Shown in pieces: positions 1-6,910 of a stretch of DNA of 7,069 nt. This DNA comes from CAZSBG01 sp964605145. GTDB lineage: Bacteria; Zhuqueibacterota; Zhuqueibacteria; Thermofontimicrobiales; Thermofontimicrobiaceae. Both the position numbers and the translations under genes were made by a program. The DNA lies in contig CAZSBG010000178.1 of assembly GCA_964605145.1 (NCBI GenBank), positions 1-7,069 on the forward strand, in the 5' to 3' direction. Below the pieces are notes generated by a model. It saw only the letters and a list, made by a program, of their open reading frames with translations. It was not told the origin of the DNA and made no database searches. Numbering within the stretch: position 1 is the first letter of the stretch; each line of letters starts with the position of its first letter.

Positions 1-40
1 CTCACTTTTTTTTAAATTGAATCGTACAGCAAAAACCTAA

Positions 41-241
41 CCGGACGATGCTGACATCAATGAAGAAATATCAGCAAAAGCGATGTTTTATATCGAACGA
101 AATTTTTTAAGCCATTCGCTGCATTTGGCGGACGCATTGATTGGCGCCACAGCGGCAGTGAATGGTTTGCCTTTGATCACGGGCAACGATAAACTTTACA
201 AGATGATTAAAGAAGTTGATTTGAAAATATTCAGACCGTAA
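41..241 (+). pseudogene. C-terminal remnant of a VapC-like PIN-domain ribonuclease
   Basis: The frame ending at TAA 239-241 reads back to an in-frame TAA at 38-40. It encodes 66 residues that look like the C-terminal half of a VapC/PIN protein: a helix with SHSLHLADALIGATA, then GLPLITGNDKLYKMI and a final FRP. In PIN proteins the Asp of the LADAL block and the Asp/Asn of the T-x-N/D block belong to the acidic metal site of a toxin ribonuclease. Whole VapC proteins are usually about 130 residues, and the N-terminal half with the first acidic residues is not in this frame. The first ATG is at 83-85 and would give only 52 residues. The frame before the stop (FFKLNRTAKT) could be residual PIN sequence, which would make this a nonsense-disrupted gene, but only 40 bases are visible. 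No antitoxin gene is in the window. I am fairly sure of the family and of the lack of an intact gene here; the cause (stop mutation, frameshift or sequence end) is open. Confidence 0.6.
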
Positions 242-256
242 TTTCGATAATAACCC

Positions 257-291
257 ACAAAGCCGCGGACAATCATCCGCGGCTTTGTTTT
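257..291 (+). terminator. Rho-independent terminator after the PIN remnant
   Basis: A perfect 13-bp stem (257-269 with 276-288) closes a 6-base loop. Its core is AAAGCCGCGGA pairing with TCCGCGGCTTT, and a short T run follows on the plus strand. It begins 15 bases after the PIN stop codon. It also lies just beyond the end of the minus-strand lipoprotein gene, so it may stop convergent transcription from that side too, although the T run in that direction is poor. Confidence 0.85.
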
Positions 292-316
292 CGAAACGAA
301 GAGAGGGAAAAGTGAA

Positions 317-1363
317 TCAGGGTACCGATGGGTACAGCATGTTTAATTGAGTTTTTTTCCATTTGCCGTGAAAGAAACCGTGGCGGCCGTTCTCTGCACT
401 GGCTTTCCAGTGGCCCCGCAGCGCGCCAATGGTGGTCAGGCTTCGGTTGACCCAGCGGCCCTGCATCCAGCCCATGATGTTGTCCGAAGTGCTATAACCC
501 CAGTGTCCCGAGAGAAGTCCGCCAAATTGTCCGCTTAGTGAAATGTACTTTCCGTGGAACACCTTTTCACCATAACTGTTCACACCCCAGATGCCTTTCA
601 GGTGGCCGGCGTGGGTGCCAATGCTGTTAATCCAGCGGCCAAAGAATTTACCGCCGTCCGCTTTTGTTTTCACCCAGCGACCATCAAGAAAACCACCGCC
701 GAACGGAATGACCTGTTTGTTGTACGCCTGAATTGAAACGGTGTGTCCCTGTTCGGTCACTACCTCCACCAGATCCATGGAATCCAGTTCTGCATAAGTG
801 AAAGTTCGGGTGAACAGGTTGGTCGAAAACGTGAACTCGCCTTCCACATCAACGCTGTCGCGATCCAGAATGACGAGCGAAATACCATCGTAATGCGGGC
901 CAGTGAAAGACACCCACTGTACATTCTGACGATCCGGTCTTGGGAAGACAATATGATCGGGATTTTCAAATTTAATCGCTCTCAATACTCCCAGCGCGCC
1001 TTTGTTGATGCTGGCGGCGCCGGACCAGTCGATAATGGTCGATGCTGTTGAATCCAGTTCCAGCAAACCCCATGTGATACGAATGAAATAGGCGTTCACG
1101 GTATTGGAATCGAGCGCAGCAACGAATTCCGGGTCTTCTGCCACCGGGTCGTTGACATCTTCATCCTCGGAAAAGTCCGCAGAAATGCTGGCATCGCCAA
1201 ACGCCGGCAGTTCGTCAGAAGTGTCATACCCACCAAAAGCTTTATCGAGTTCAGTCTCTTCGGTGGGTTCTGCTTCAGTGGGTGAATTTTTGGAACATCC
1301 GCCAATCACAATCATGGCGAACAAAGCAATAATGAGCAGTGAATGAATGGCATATTTTTTCAT
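317..1363 (-). CDS. Predicted lipoprotein with acidic linker and eight C-terminal G-x-W repeats
   Basis: The 348-residue product starts with a lipoprotein signal peptide: MKK, a hydrophobic core (residues 8-20) and the lipobox I-G-G-C with Cys23 as the lipidated residue. Residues 27-85 form an Asp/Glu-rich low-complexity linker. Residues 90-220 form a middle domain with ITWG, DWSG, a PRPDR-x-VQWVSFTGPHYDG stretch and an FTRTF strand. I recall similar domains in uncharacterised envelope proteins but cannot name the family. Residues 223-335 hold eight copies of a short unit of the form G-(3 residues)-G-x-W, with the aromatic residue at 230, 244, 259, 273 (Tyr), 288, 304, 319 and 335, so the period is 14-16. 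This suggests a repetitive beta structure or a binding surface, which is inference. The ATG is supported by AGGAGA (plus-strand 1371-1376) 7 bases upstream. The gene ends with TGA. It is separated from the radical SAM gene by 314 bases and that gene's terminator, so it is probably transcribed on its own. Location would be the outer membrane or periplasmic face; function unknown. Confidence 0.9.
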   Translation of the reverse strand: MKKYAIHSLLIIALFAMIVIGGCSKNSPTEAEPTEETELDKAFGGYDTSDELPAFGDASISADFSEDEDVNDPVAEDPEFVAALDSNTVNAYFIRITWGLLELDSTASTIIDWSGAASINKGALGVLRAIKFENPDHIVFPRPDRQNVQWVSFTGPHYDGISLVILDRDSVDVEGEFTFSTNLFTRTFTYAELDSMDLVEVVTEQGHTVSIQAYNKQVIPFGGGFLDGRWVKTKADGGKFFGRWINSIGTHAGHLKGIWGVNSYGEKVFHGKYISLSGQFGGLLSGHWGYSTSDNIMGWMQGRWVNRSLTTIGALRGHWKASAENGRHGFFHGKWKKTQLNMLYPSVP

Positions 1364-1581
1364 GATGAATTCTCCTGTTTTTGTTATTTGAATTATTTGA
1401 ATTTTGGGATCCCGTATTTGCTTCGATATTTTGCAAATGCCGGGCCATTGTTCAATTCCAAAGATTGAGGGATTATAAGTGACTGTTAATTCGAAAAATG
1501 CCAGGGAGACGAATCTCTGGGGAATTTGAGAAGATGTACCTGTTCAGGCAGAATTCATAGAAAAATGTACTTGATGGTACA

Positions 1582-1610
1582 GGAAATGGGAATTAGGAAT
1601 TGGGAAATAG
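1582..1610. repeat. Four tandem copies of a degenerate heptamer (GGAAWTR)
   Basis: Reading the plus strand from 1582, four consecutive 7-base units follow with no spacer: GGAAATG, GGAATTA, GGAATTG, GGAAATA, then one more G. The array ends where the T-tract of the radical SAM terminator begins. Degenerate heptamer arrays of this general kind are known as short tandem repeats in cyanobacteria and some other genomes; whether this genome carries more copies cannot be told from the window. Confidence 0.75.
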
Positions 1611-1649
1611 AAATAAAAATCCCTGCCGCCTTTTTGAGCAACAGGGATT
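1611..1649 (-). terminator. Rho-independent terminator of the radical SAM gene
   Basis: On the minus strand, AATCCCTG (plus 1642-1649) pairs with CAGGGATT (plus 1618-1625). The inner stem can continue with TTGC against GCGG through two wobble pairs, and the hairpin is followed by TTTTATTT. It starts 28 bases after the TAA of the radical SAM gene and separates that gene from the downstream lipoprotein gene. Confidence 0.85.
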
Positions 1650-1677
1650 GGTATTACGTTGAATTGTATTTTTAGGG

Positions 1678-2688
1678 TTAGTTTCCGTTGGAATTCCGGA
1701 ATCGTTTTTTGACATAATCCATAACCAGCTCGCTCCACAGGGAACCGAAGGACAATTCTGAATTTGCGCGCAACGGCACATAGCAGGAACCGCACTTGTT
1801 ATTCTTGGTGAATTTTTTTATGAGGTCACTCTGGGTGTCGAAGCTGATTTTGTGCATGGCGCAGGGAACCAGCGAGCCATCCGGGTTAACCACCAGGTGC
1901 CGGATTCCTGTTTTGCAATTGGGGATGTTATTGGTTTCAAAAAATTTGATCATTCCCTGGAACACTGTTTCTGTATTATAAATCGGAGCTCCCTGGCGGC
2001 GCATTTCAATGAGTTTCTGAATCTGCTCGCGAAGGAGCTGCAGGTCTTCCTCGGTTTTCAGGGAATGTTCATCGCTGTTGGTGCGCAATGCTGTATAGGA
2101 GCTGAAGATAATGGAAGCATTCCACTTGAAAGCGGTTTCGGCAATGTCGGTTAAGTACGGGAGACTTTGCTTGCGGATAACACTGATCATGGATATGTTG
2201 TGATGCCCCATGGCCGTCATTTTGGGTATGATGTCTGAAAGATGGCTGAACAGGCCGGGGATCTGGCGATTCCGGTCGTGGCGGTCATCCGGCATGTCCA
2301 GTGAAAATGAAAACTGATTCACGCCGGTGTCGGTTAATTCCTTGTACTTTTCCGGCGTCATCAAAGCTGCATTGGACACAAAACTAATCATGGGTATGGT
2401 GCCGTGGCTGCGAAATAATCTGACTACATCAAGATAATCGTCCCGCAGCAGGGGTTCTCCCCCGGAAACCTGGGCAAATAGCGGCCGCAGCTCCATATAA
2501 ATTTCATTGAATTTGTCGGGGGGCGCAAGGTTTTCATCCTTTATCATGCCCTCTTTATCGCAGTGTGAACAATTGGCATTGCACGAGTGGGTTATTTCGA
2601 ATGAAATGGCCAATGGTTTCTTCGTGGCTAAATGTTTTATTCCTGAGGATAATAAATGCGCCGCAAGTTTCGTAGAAATATTTTTCAT
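1678..2688 (-). CDS. Radical SAM protein with SPASM-like C-terminal cysteine cluster
   Basis: The 336-residue product has the canonical radical SAM signature C-x3-C-x2-C (Cys36, Cys40, Cys43) within HSCNANCSHCD. These residues would bind the 4Fe-4S cluster that cleaves S-adenosylmethionine. It is followed by SGGEPLLR (75-82), the SAM-contacting GGE motif, and by a strand ending in FSFSLD (126-131). The C-terminal part has further cysteines: Cys258 in CKTG, Cys276 in NPDGSLVPC, and Cys299 and Cys302 in CGSC. Their spacing resembles SPASM/twitch domains, which carry auxiliary Fe-S clusters and occur in peptide- and cofactor-modifying enzymes. The substrate cannot be read from the sequence, and no short precursor peptide gene is evident next to it. 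The ATG has a strong AGGAGG (plus 2693-2698), but only 4 bases away. The gene lies 179 bases downstream of synthetase 1 on the same strand and ends in its own terminator. A soluble cytoplasmic enzyme is expected. Family certain; SPASM label probable; reaction unknown. Confidence 0.93.
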   Translation of the reverse strand: MKNISTKLAAHLLSSGIKHLATKKPLAISFEITHSCNANCSHCDKEGMIKDENLAPPDKFNEIYMELRPLFAQVSGGEPLLRDDYLDVVRLFRSHGTIPMISFVSNAALMTPEKYKELTDTGVNQFSFSLDMPDDRHDRNRQIPGLFSHLSDIIPKMTAMGHHNISMISVIRKQSLPYLTDIAETAFKWNASIIFSSYTALRTNSDEHSLKTEEDLQLLREQIQKLIEMRRQGAPIYNTETVFQGMIKFFETNNIPNCKTGIRHLVVNPDGSLVPCAMHKISFDTQSDLIKKFTKNNKCGSCYVPLRANSELSFGSLWSELVMDYVKKRFRNSNGN

Positions 2689-2867
2689 CTCTCCTCCTCA
2701 AATACTCTTATTCAGATGCTCAATCTATCCTTTCACGTATGGTTCAAATTAAATCGATGCACAAGGCACTCAATTAATACACTTTTCCAATTTCAATGGT
2801 TCACATGCGAAATCTGAAATTATTCATTTTTGACTGAGAACGCCATTGCTCAACATGAAGAAAGAAA

Positions 2868-4664
2868 TCAACCGGAATACATACTATCAATCAATTCCGC
2901 ATATTTCTTTTCAACCACATTGCGTTTGATTTTGAGTGTGGGCGTTAATTCTCCCTTTTCAATCGTCAGCATTTCAGGCAGCAAGCGAAATTGTTTTATC
3001 TGTTCGAATCGGGCCATATCAGCAGATAATCGCGTGACTTCATTGTTGACGTACTGATGAATTTTCGGGTGATTGACAAGTTCTTCCATGCTGCTGTAAT
3101 TGATGCTGTTTTCCTGGGCATAGGATTTCAGAATTTCAAAATTAGGCACAATAAGCGCAGACAAAAATTTGCGTTTATTTCCGATGATGAGTAACTGATC
3201 GACCAACGGACTTGTCAGCAGGGTATTTTCTATGGGCGCCGGTGCAATGTTTTTACCACCCGATGTGACGATAATATTTTTCTTTCGGTCAGTGATGATC
3301 AAATAGCCATCTTCATCCAGCATGCCAATATCGCCGGTGTGCAGCCAGCCATCTTCGTCGATGACTTCTTTGGTCTCGGCCGGTTTCTTGTAATATCCTT
3401 TCATGACATGCGGTCCGCGGGTGAGGACTTCCCCATCATCTGAGATTTTCACTTCAACGTTGCCTTTGGTGAGAATCGGTCCCACGGTTCCGAATTTAAA
3501 CTTTTCTTCGACGTTTACGGCAATGACCGGGGAACTTTCGGTGAGCCCATATCCCTCGAGGATTTTTACGCCGGCGTAATGGAAGAATTCACCAATTTCT
3601 CTTGGCAGAGGCGCGCCACCTGAAATGAAAAATCTTAATCGACCGCCAACGCGTTCCTGAATTTTACTGAAAACGAGTTTATGAGCTATATTGTGTTTGC
3701 GCTGCAACGCCCCGCTGACTTTGCCTTTCTCTTTTGCTTTCACATATTTTTTACCGGTTTTAAAAGCCCAGCGGAATATTTTCTTCTTTATCGGGGAGCC
3801 GGATTCCGCATTTTGAACGACTCGGGAATACATTTTTTCAAACAACCGGGGAACACTTGTCATGATGGTCGGTTTTATTTCATCCAGATTTTGAGCAACG
3901 GTGTCGATGCTTTCCGCATAGGCAATGGTCGATCCCTGGGATAGCGCGCAGAAATGCCCGGCCATGCGCTCGAAAACATGACAAAGTGGAAGGAATGAAA
4001 GAAAGGTATCGTCGGGTCCGATGCGCAATGTGGCTGTTCCGCCCTTTACATTCGATAGAATATTCATGTGGCTGAGCACAGCCCCCTTGGGATTGCCGGT
4101 GGTGCCGGACGTGTAGATGATTCCGCAGGCATCATCCGATAACACGTTCTTGGTCGCTTCTGAGTAATAATCCGGTTTATCTTTGTCAAAGCTCTTACCA
4201 ATATCCATCATTTGAGTAAAGGACAGCATGTTATCTTTTTTTGAAGTTACCGGATCCATGTATATTAGATTTTTAAGGACAGGCAGATCAGGTAATATTT
4301 CTACAATTTTGCTTGTCTGATCCGAACTTGAAGTAATGACTATCTTTGCCTCGGAATCGTTCAAAATATATTCGATTTGCCGCGGAATGAGTGATGGATA
4401 AATCGGGACGTTGATTGCTCCCAGGGAGAGAATCGCCAGATCTGCAATGGCCTATTCCGGACGATTTTCTGAGAGAATGGAAACGCGGTCTCCTTTTTTT
4501 ACGCCCAGAGAAGCTAATCCCAGTGCGAAATTTTTAACGCGTTCACCCAATTCCTGGTAGGAAAATCCCTGATACTGATCTTCCACCTTGTGCATGATAG
4601 CAGTTTTTGAACCGTGATTTTCGACAGTGTTTAGAAACATTTCAATCAAAGTTGAGGCAGCCAT
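2868..4664 (-). pseudogene. Long-chain acyl-CoA synthetase (AMP-forming), synthetase 1, interrupted by one amber codon
   Basis: The reading frame spans 598 codons plus TGA and encodes a FAA1-type AMP-forming ligase, which converts a fatty acid, ATP and CoA to acyl-CoA via an acyl-adenylate. Codon 71 is TAG (4452-4454), where the neighbouring paralogue has Trp in ENRPEW. Reading on through it in the same frame gives A-I-A-D-L-A-I-L-S-L and then a full-length protein. All family motifs are present (numbered through the stop): P-loop YTSGTTGNPKG 184-194, GYGLTESSP 371-379, TGDIG 443-447, TDRKK 458-462, and LTPTLKIKR 573-581 with the C-terminal catalytic-type lysine. The start at 4664 is chosen because MAASTLIEMF aligns with the paralogue's MAFTTLPDMF and has GGAGG 8 bases upstream; an ATG 54 bases further upstream adds an unmatched extension. 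As written, only 70 residues are made by normal translation. The rest shows no frameshift, indel or second stop, so the stop is recent, a sequencing error or somehow read through. The in-frame TTG at 4362-4364 lacks a ribosome site and would lose 100 residues. Confidence 0.85.
4452..4454 (-). other. In-frame amber codon replacing conserved Trp71 of synthetase 1
   Basis: The minus strand reads GTC CGG AAT AG across the site, giving codons E-stop-A after S-E-N-R-P. The paralogue has GAA TGG GCT at the matching place, so a single G-to-A change (TGG to TAG) explains the stop. No base is missing or added on either side. Confidence 0.9.
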
Positions 4665-4672
4665 GCTCAAAT

Positions 4673-4677
4673 CCTCC
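4673..4677 (-). promoter_or_regulatory. Ribosome binding site that fixes the start of synthetase 1
   Basis: GGAGG on the minus strand lies 8 bases before the ATG at 4662-4664. This favours that ATG over the one at 4716-4718, whose extra 18 residues have no counterpart in the paralogue. Confidence 0.8.
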
Positions 4678-4751
4678 ATTTTTATGAAATCAAAATAGAT
4701 GCTAAAAACGCGCAGCACCGATCAGTTTTTGTCCCTGGATTTATTTCCAAA

Positions 4752-4772
4752 CAGCCATTTAGAGGATGGCTG
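4752..4772 (-). terminator. Hairpin between the two synthetase genes
   Basis: CAGCCAT and ATGGCTG form a perfect 7-bp stem around a 7-base loop, 10 bases after the TAA of synthetase 2. On the minus strand it is followed by TTTGGAAAT, a weak T run, so it may be an inefficient terminator or attenuator that lowers expression of synthetase 1 relative to synthetase 2, or a stem protecting the 3' end of the message. Confidence 0.5.
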
Positions 4773-4782
4773 AAACGGGCGT

Positions 4783-6576
4783 TTAAAGATACATTCGATC
4801 TACAATTTCCAAATACTTTTGTTCGACAAATTTTCGCTTGATTTTTAGCGTTGGCGTCAATTCCCCATTCTCAATGGTGAATGGTTCGCTGAGAAGAGTG
4901 AATTTTTTGATTTGTTCGAACCTGGCCAACTGGTTCGACAGTCGATTTATTTCATTGCTCACGTACTGAAAAATTTTCGGTGTTCCAAGAAAATTTTTGA
5001 TATCGCTGATATCAATTTTATGTTCATGGGCAAACGATTTAAGCGCTTCAATGTTGGGATAAATAAGGGCGGATAAAAATTTTCGTCTGTCGCCCAACAC
5101 AACAATTTGCTCGATGAGCGGGCTGGTGAGCATCGCATTCTCGATGGGCGTCGGTGCGATGTTCTTTCCCCCTGCCGTTACGATGATGCTCTTTTTCCGG
5201 TCCGTAACGACCAGGAAATTTTCCTCGGTGAGCAAACCAATGTCGCCGGTATGAAACCAGCCCTGGTCATCAATCACTTCCTTTGTCTCGGCCGGCTTTT
5301 TGTAATACCCCAGCATGATGTTCGGCCCACGCGCGAGAATTTCACCATCCGGTGCGATTTTCACTTCGACCCCGCCTTTGGAAAGAACCGGACCAACCGA
5401 TCCAAACTGTGGGTTTTCTTCAACGTTCAAAGCAATGCAGGGCGAACATTCGGTGAGACCGTAGCCTTCTAAAATAGTGATTCCCATGGCATAGAAAAAC
5501 TCCCCGATTTCTTTGGAGAGCGGCGCTCCGCCGGACAAAAAGAAGCGCAGTTGTCCGCCCATTTTTTCCCTTACTTTGGTGAAAACGAGCTTATCGGCGA
5601 AATTATATTTCAATGCCAGAATGGGATTCACTTTTCCATTCTTTTTGGTTTGAATGTACCTTGCACCGATTTTTTGGGACCAACTGAATATCATCTTTTT
5701 TATTGCAGAACCGGCTTGGGCATTTTCCAGAATTCTGGCGTGCATTTTTTCAAACAGGCGGGGCACACTGATCATGATCGTCGGTTTTATCTCTGCGATG
5801 TTTTGGGCGACAAGCTCAACGCTTTCGGCATACGCAATGCAGGCGCCCATATATACGGGCGCGTAAAATCCGGCTGTCCTTTCCAGCACATGGCTCAGTG
5901 GCAGAAATGAAAGCAGTCGGTCGCTCTCCATTACATTCAGTGTTGCGATTCCACCTTCAATATTAGAGAGAAAATTACGATGGCTCAGCACCACGCCTTT
6001 GGGTTCACCAGTGGTGCCGGATGTGTATATGATGCTCGCCGGCGAATTGGGTTCGATATGGTTGACTGAATTCAGGAAATAATCCGGATGCTGATCGTCA
6101 AAATCAGCTCCATTTTCGAGAATGGATTCAAATGAAGCGACGTGTTCCCGATTTATTTCCAGTTTGTCGAAATGGATGATATGTTCGAGATGTGGCAGGT
6201 TTGGAAAGATTTCCAGTATTTTGTCCAGTTGGTTCCTATCCGAAACAAAAATCACTTTTGCTTCGGAATCGTTGAGAATGTATTCGATTTGCCCGGGAAT
6301 GAGCGTTGAGTAAATGGGCACATCAATGGCGCCGAGCGAAAGGGCAGCGAAATCGCAATAAGCCCATTCCGGTCGATTCTCTGAAAGTATGGCGACTTTA
6401 TCCCCTGCGTTGATCCCGATAGCGGCCAATCCCATCGCCAGATTTCTTACCCGAGTCCCGAAGGTTTCATAACTGATGCTGCGATATGCTCCGTCAATTT
6501 TTTGAGACAGCGCAATATTATCTCTGAATGTGGATACGCTTTTTAAAAACATATCCGGTAATGTTGTAAATGCCAT
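4783..6576 (-). CDS. Long-chain acyl-CoA synthetase (AMP-forming), synthetase 2
   Basis: The intact 597-residue product belongs to the ANL superfamily, FAA1-type (COG1022-like) long-chain fatty acid:CoA ligases, which are about 600 residues long. It activates fatty acids with ATP to acyl-adenylate and then acyl-CoA, feeding lipid synthesis or beta-oxidation, probably at the inner face of the cytoplasmic membrane. Visible motifs are the phosphate-binding loop YTSGTTGEPKG (184-194), PLSHVLERTAG (226-236), SGGAPL (348-353), GYGLTECSP (371-379, with Glu376), TGDIG (443-447, Asp445 for the ribose), TDRKK (458-462, hinge region) and LTPTLKIKR (573-581) with the adenylation lysine near 578. The ATG at 6574-6576 is fixed by an in-frame TAA at 6580-6582 and by alignment with the paralogue. 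It has no recognisable Shine-Dalgarno sequence, unlike the three other minus-strand gene starts. It aligns to synthetase 1 without gaps over 597 positions at about 58% identity (hand count), so the duplication is old. Chain-length preference cannot be inferred. Confidence 0.96.
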   Translation of the reverse strand: MAFTTLPDMFLKSVSTFRDNIALSQKIDGAYRSISYETFGTRVRNLAMGLAAIGINAGDKVAILSENRPEWAYCDFAALSLGAIDVPIYSTLIPGQIEYILNDSEAKVIFVSDRNQLDKILEIFPNLPHLEHIIHFDKLEINREHVASFESILENGADFDDQHPDYFLNSVNHIEPNSPASIIYTSGTTGEPKGVVLSHRNFLSNIEGGIATLNVMESDRLLSFLPLSHVLERTAGFYAPVYMGACIAYAESVELVAQNIAEIKPTIMISVPRLFEKMHARILENAQAGSAIKKMIFSWSQKIGARYIQTKKNGKVNPILALKYNFADKLVFTKVREKMGGQLRFFLSGGAPLSKEIGEFFYAMGITILEGYGLTECSPCIALNVEENPQFGSVGPVLSKGGVEVKIAPDGEILARGPNIMLGYYKKPAETKEVIDDQGWFHTGDIGLLTEENFLVVTDRKKSIIVTAGGKNIAPTPIENAMLTSPLIEQIVVLGDRRKFLSALIYPNIEALKSFAHEHKIDISDIKNFLGTPKIFQYVSNEINRLSNQLARFEQIKKFTLLSEPFTIENGELTPTLKIKRKFVEQKYLEIVDRMYL

Positions 6577-6626
6577 GGCTTAAAGCTTTCGTAAATAAGT
6601 GAATGGAAAAACGGTGTCGCGTTGCG

Positions 6627-6698
6627 GTCACTCTTTATCAGTAAAATATGCGCTCTCTTTCCAATAAAAATGAAGAGTGCGCCATAATAATCACTGAC
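6627..6698. repeat. Imperfect inverted repeat in the leader of synthetase 2
   Basis: The core is GCGCTCTCTT (6650-6659) against AAGAGTGCGC (6673-6682), 9 of 10 pairs with one T-T mismatch and a 13-base loop. Outside it, an interrupted A/T-rich section follows and the ends pair again as GTCA (6627-6630) and TGAC (6695-6698). It lies 50-120 bases upstream of the synthetase 2 start and could be a leader RNA hairpin or a protein-binding site. Confidence 0.55.
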
Positions 6699-6711
6699 AA
6701 CCCGAGCTATT

Positions 6712-6731
6712 TTACACCAGGCTTGGTGAAA
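6712..6731. promoter_or_regulatory. Short dyad, possible operator
   Basis: CACCA (6715-6719) and TGGTG (6724-6728) flank GGCT. After an A-A mismatch on each side, TT and AA extend the symmetry. The size and position upstream of synthetase 2 would fit a dimeric repressor site such as those that control fatty acid genes, but no specific regulator consensus is matched, so this is only a candidate. Confidence 0.25.
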
Positions 6732-6871
6732 TGCGAAACCGTAACATGTTTTCAATGAATACAGATTTGCCGGAACATAAAAGCATATTTTCAATATTTA
6801 AACGTTCCAGTGTTTTTGGCCTCAATGAAATCCAGAAATTGTGTTTGTTAAAAAAATAGTAACTATTCAAC

Positions 6872-6900
6872 TTGACTTCAAAAAAAATTAGATATATTGT
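6872..6900 (+). promoter_or_regulatory. Sigma70-like promoter candidate pointing right
   Basis: TTGACT (6872-6877, 5 of 6 to the -35 consensus) and TATTGT (6895-6900, 4 of 6 to the -10 consensus) are separated by 17 bases of A-rich sequence. It points away from synthetase 2 toward the right edge. No start codon with a ribosome site follows within the window, so it would serve a gene beyond 7069 or a small RNA. Confidence 0.4.
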
Positions 6901-6910
6901 AATAATTCTT

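Larger units (their letters stand above)
1364..1677. other. Intergenic region between lipoprotein and radical SAM genes
   Basis: This 314-base gap contains no convincing gene; the open frames across it lack family resemblance and overlap the radical SAM gene out of frame. It contains, left to right, the lipoprotein ribosome site (1371-1376), a duplicated TTATTTGAA (1384-1401) that makes an A/T-rich leader, an 8-base palindrome GGGATCCC near 1408, a small TGTAC/GTACA hairpin at 1566-1581, four tandem heptamers (1582-1609) and the radical SAM terminator. No promoter with both a good -35 and -10 box could be assigned to the lipoprotein gene. Confidence 0.7.

Noticed and set aside
743..1051. Plus-strand open frames inside the lipoprotein gene
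   Set aside because: They are antisense shadows with no family resemblance; the minus-strand frame has a signal peptide, a ribosome site and repeats.
1472..1477. TATAAT on the minus strand as the -10 of the lipoprotein gene
   Set aside because: No acceptable -35 box lies 16-18 bases upstream, and the implied leader would exceed 100 bases.
2830..2867. Possible terminator after synthetase 1
   Set aside because: Only a 4-6 bp bulged stem (TGAG/CTCA) with an A-rich rather than T-rich tail on the minus strand; too weak to call.
4362..4364. TTG as a genuine start for a shorter synthetase 1
   Set aside because: There is no ribosome site before it, it lies inside a conserved stretch (EYILNDSEAK), and the protein would lose its first 100 residues.
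4365..4720. Frameshift in synthetase 1
   Set aside because: Translating through the TAG gives continuous similarity to the paralogue in one frame; only the stop codon separates the two parts.
5107..5910. Plus-strand open frames inside synthetase 2
   Set aside because: They run antisense to strongly conserved motifs and carry no recognisable domain of their own.
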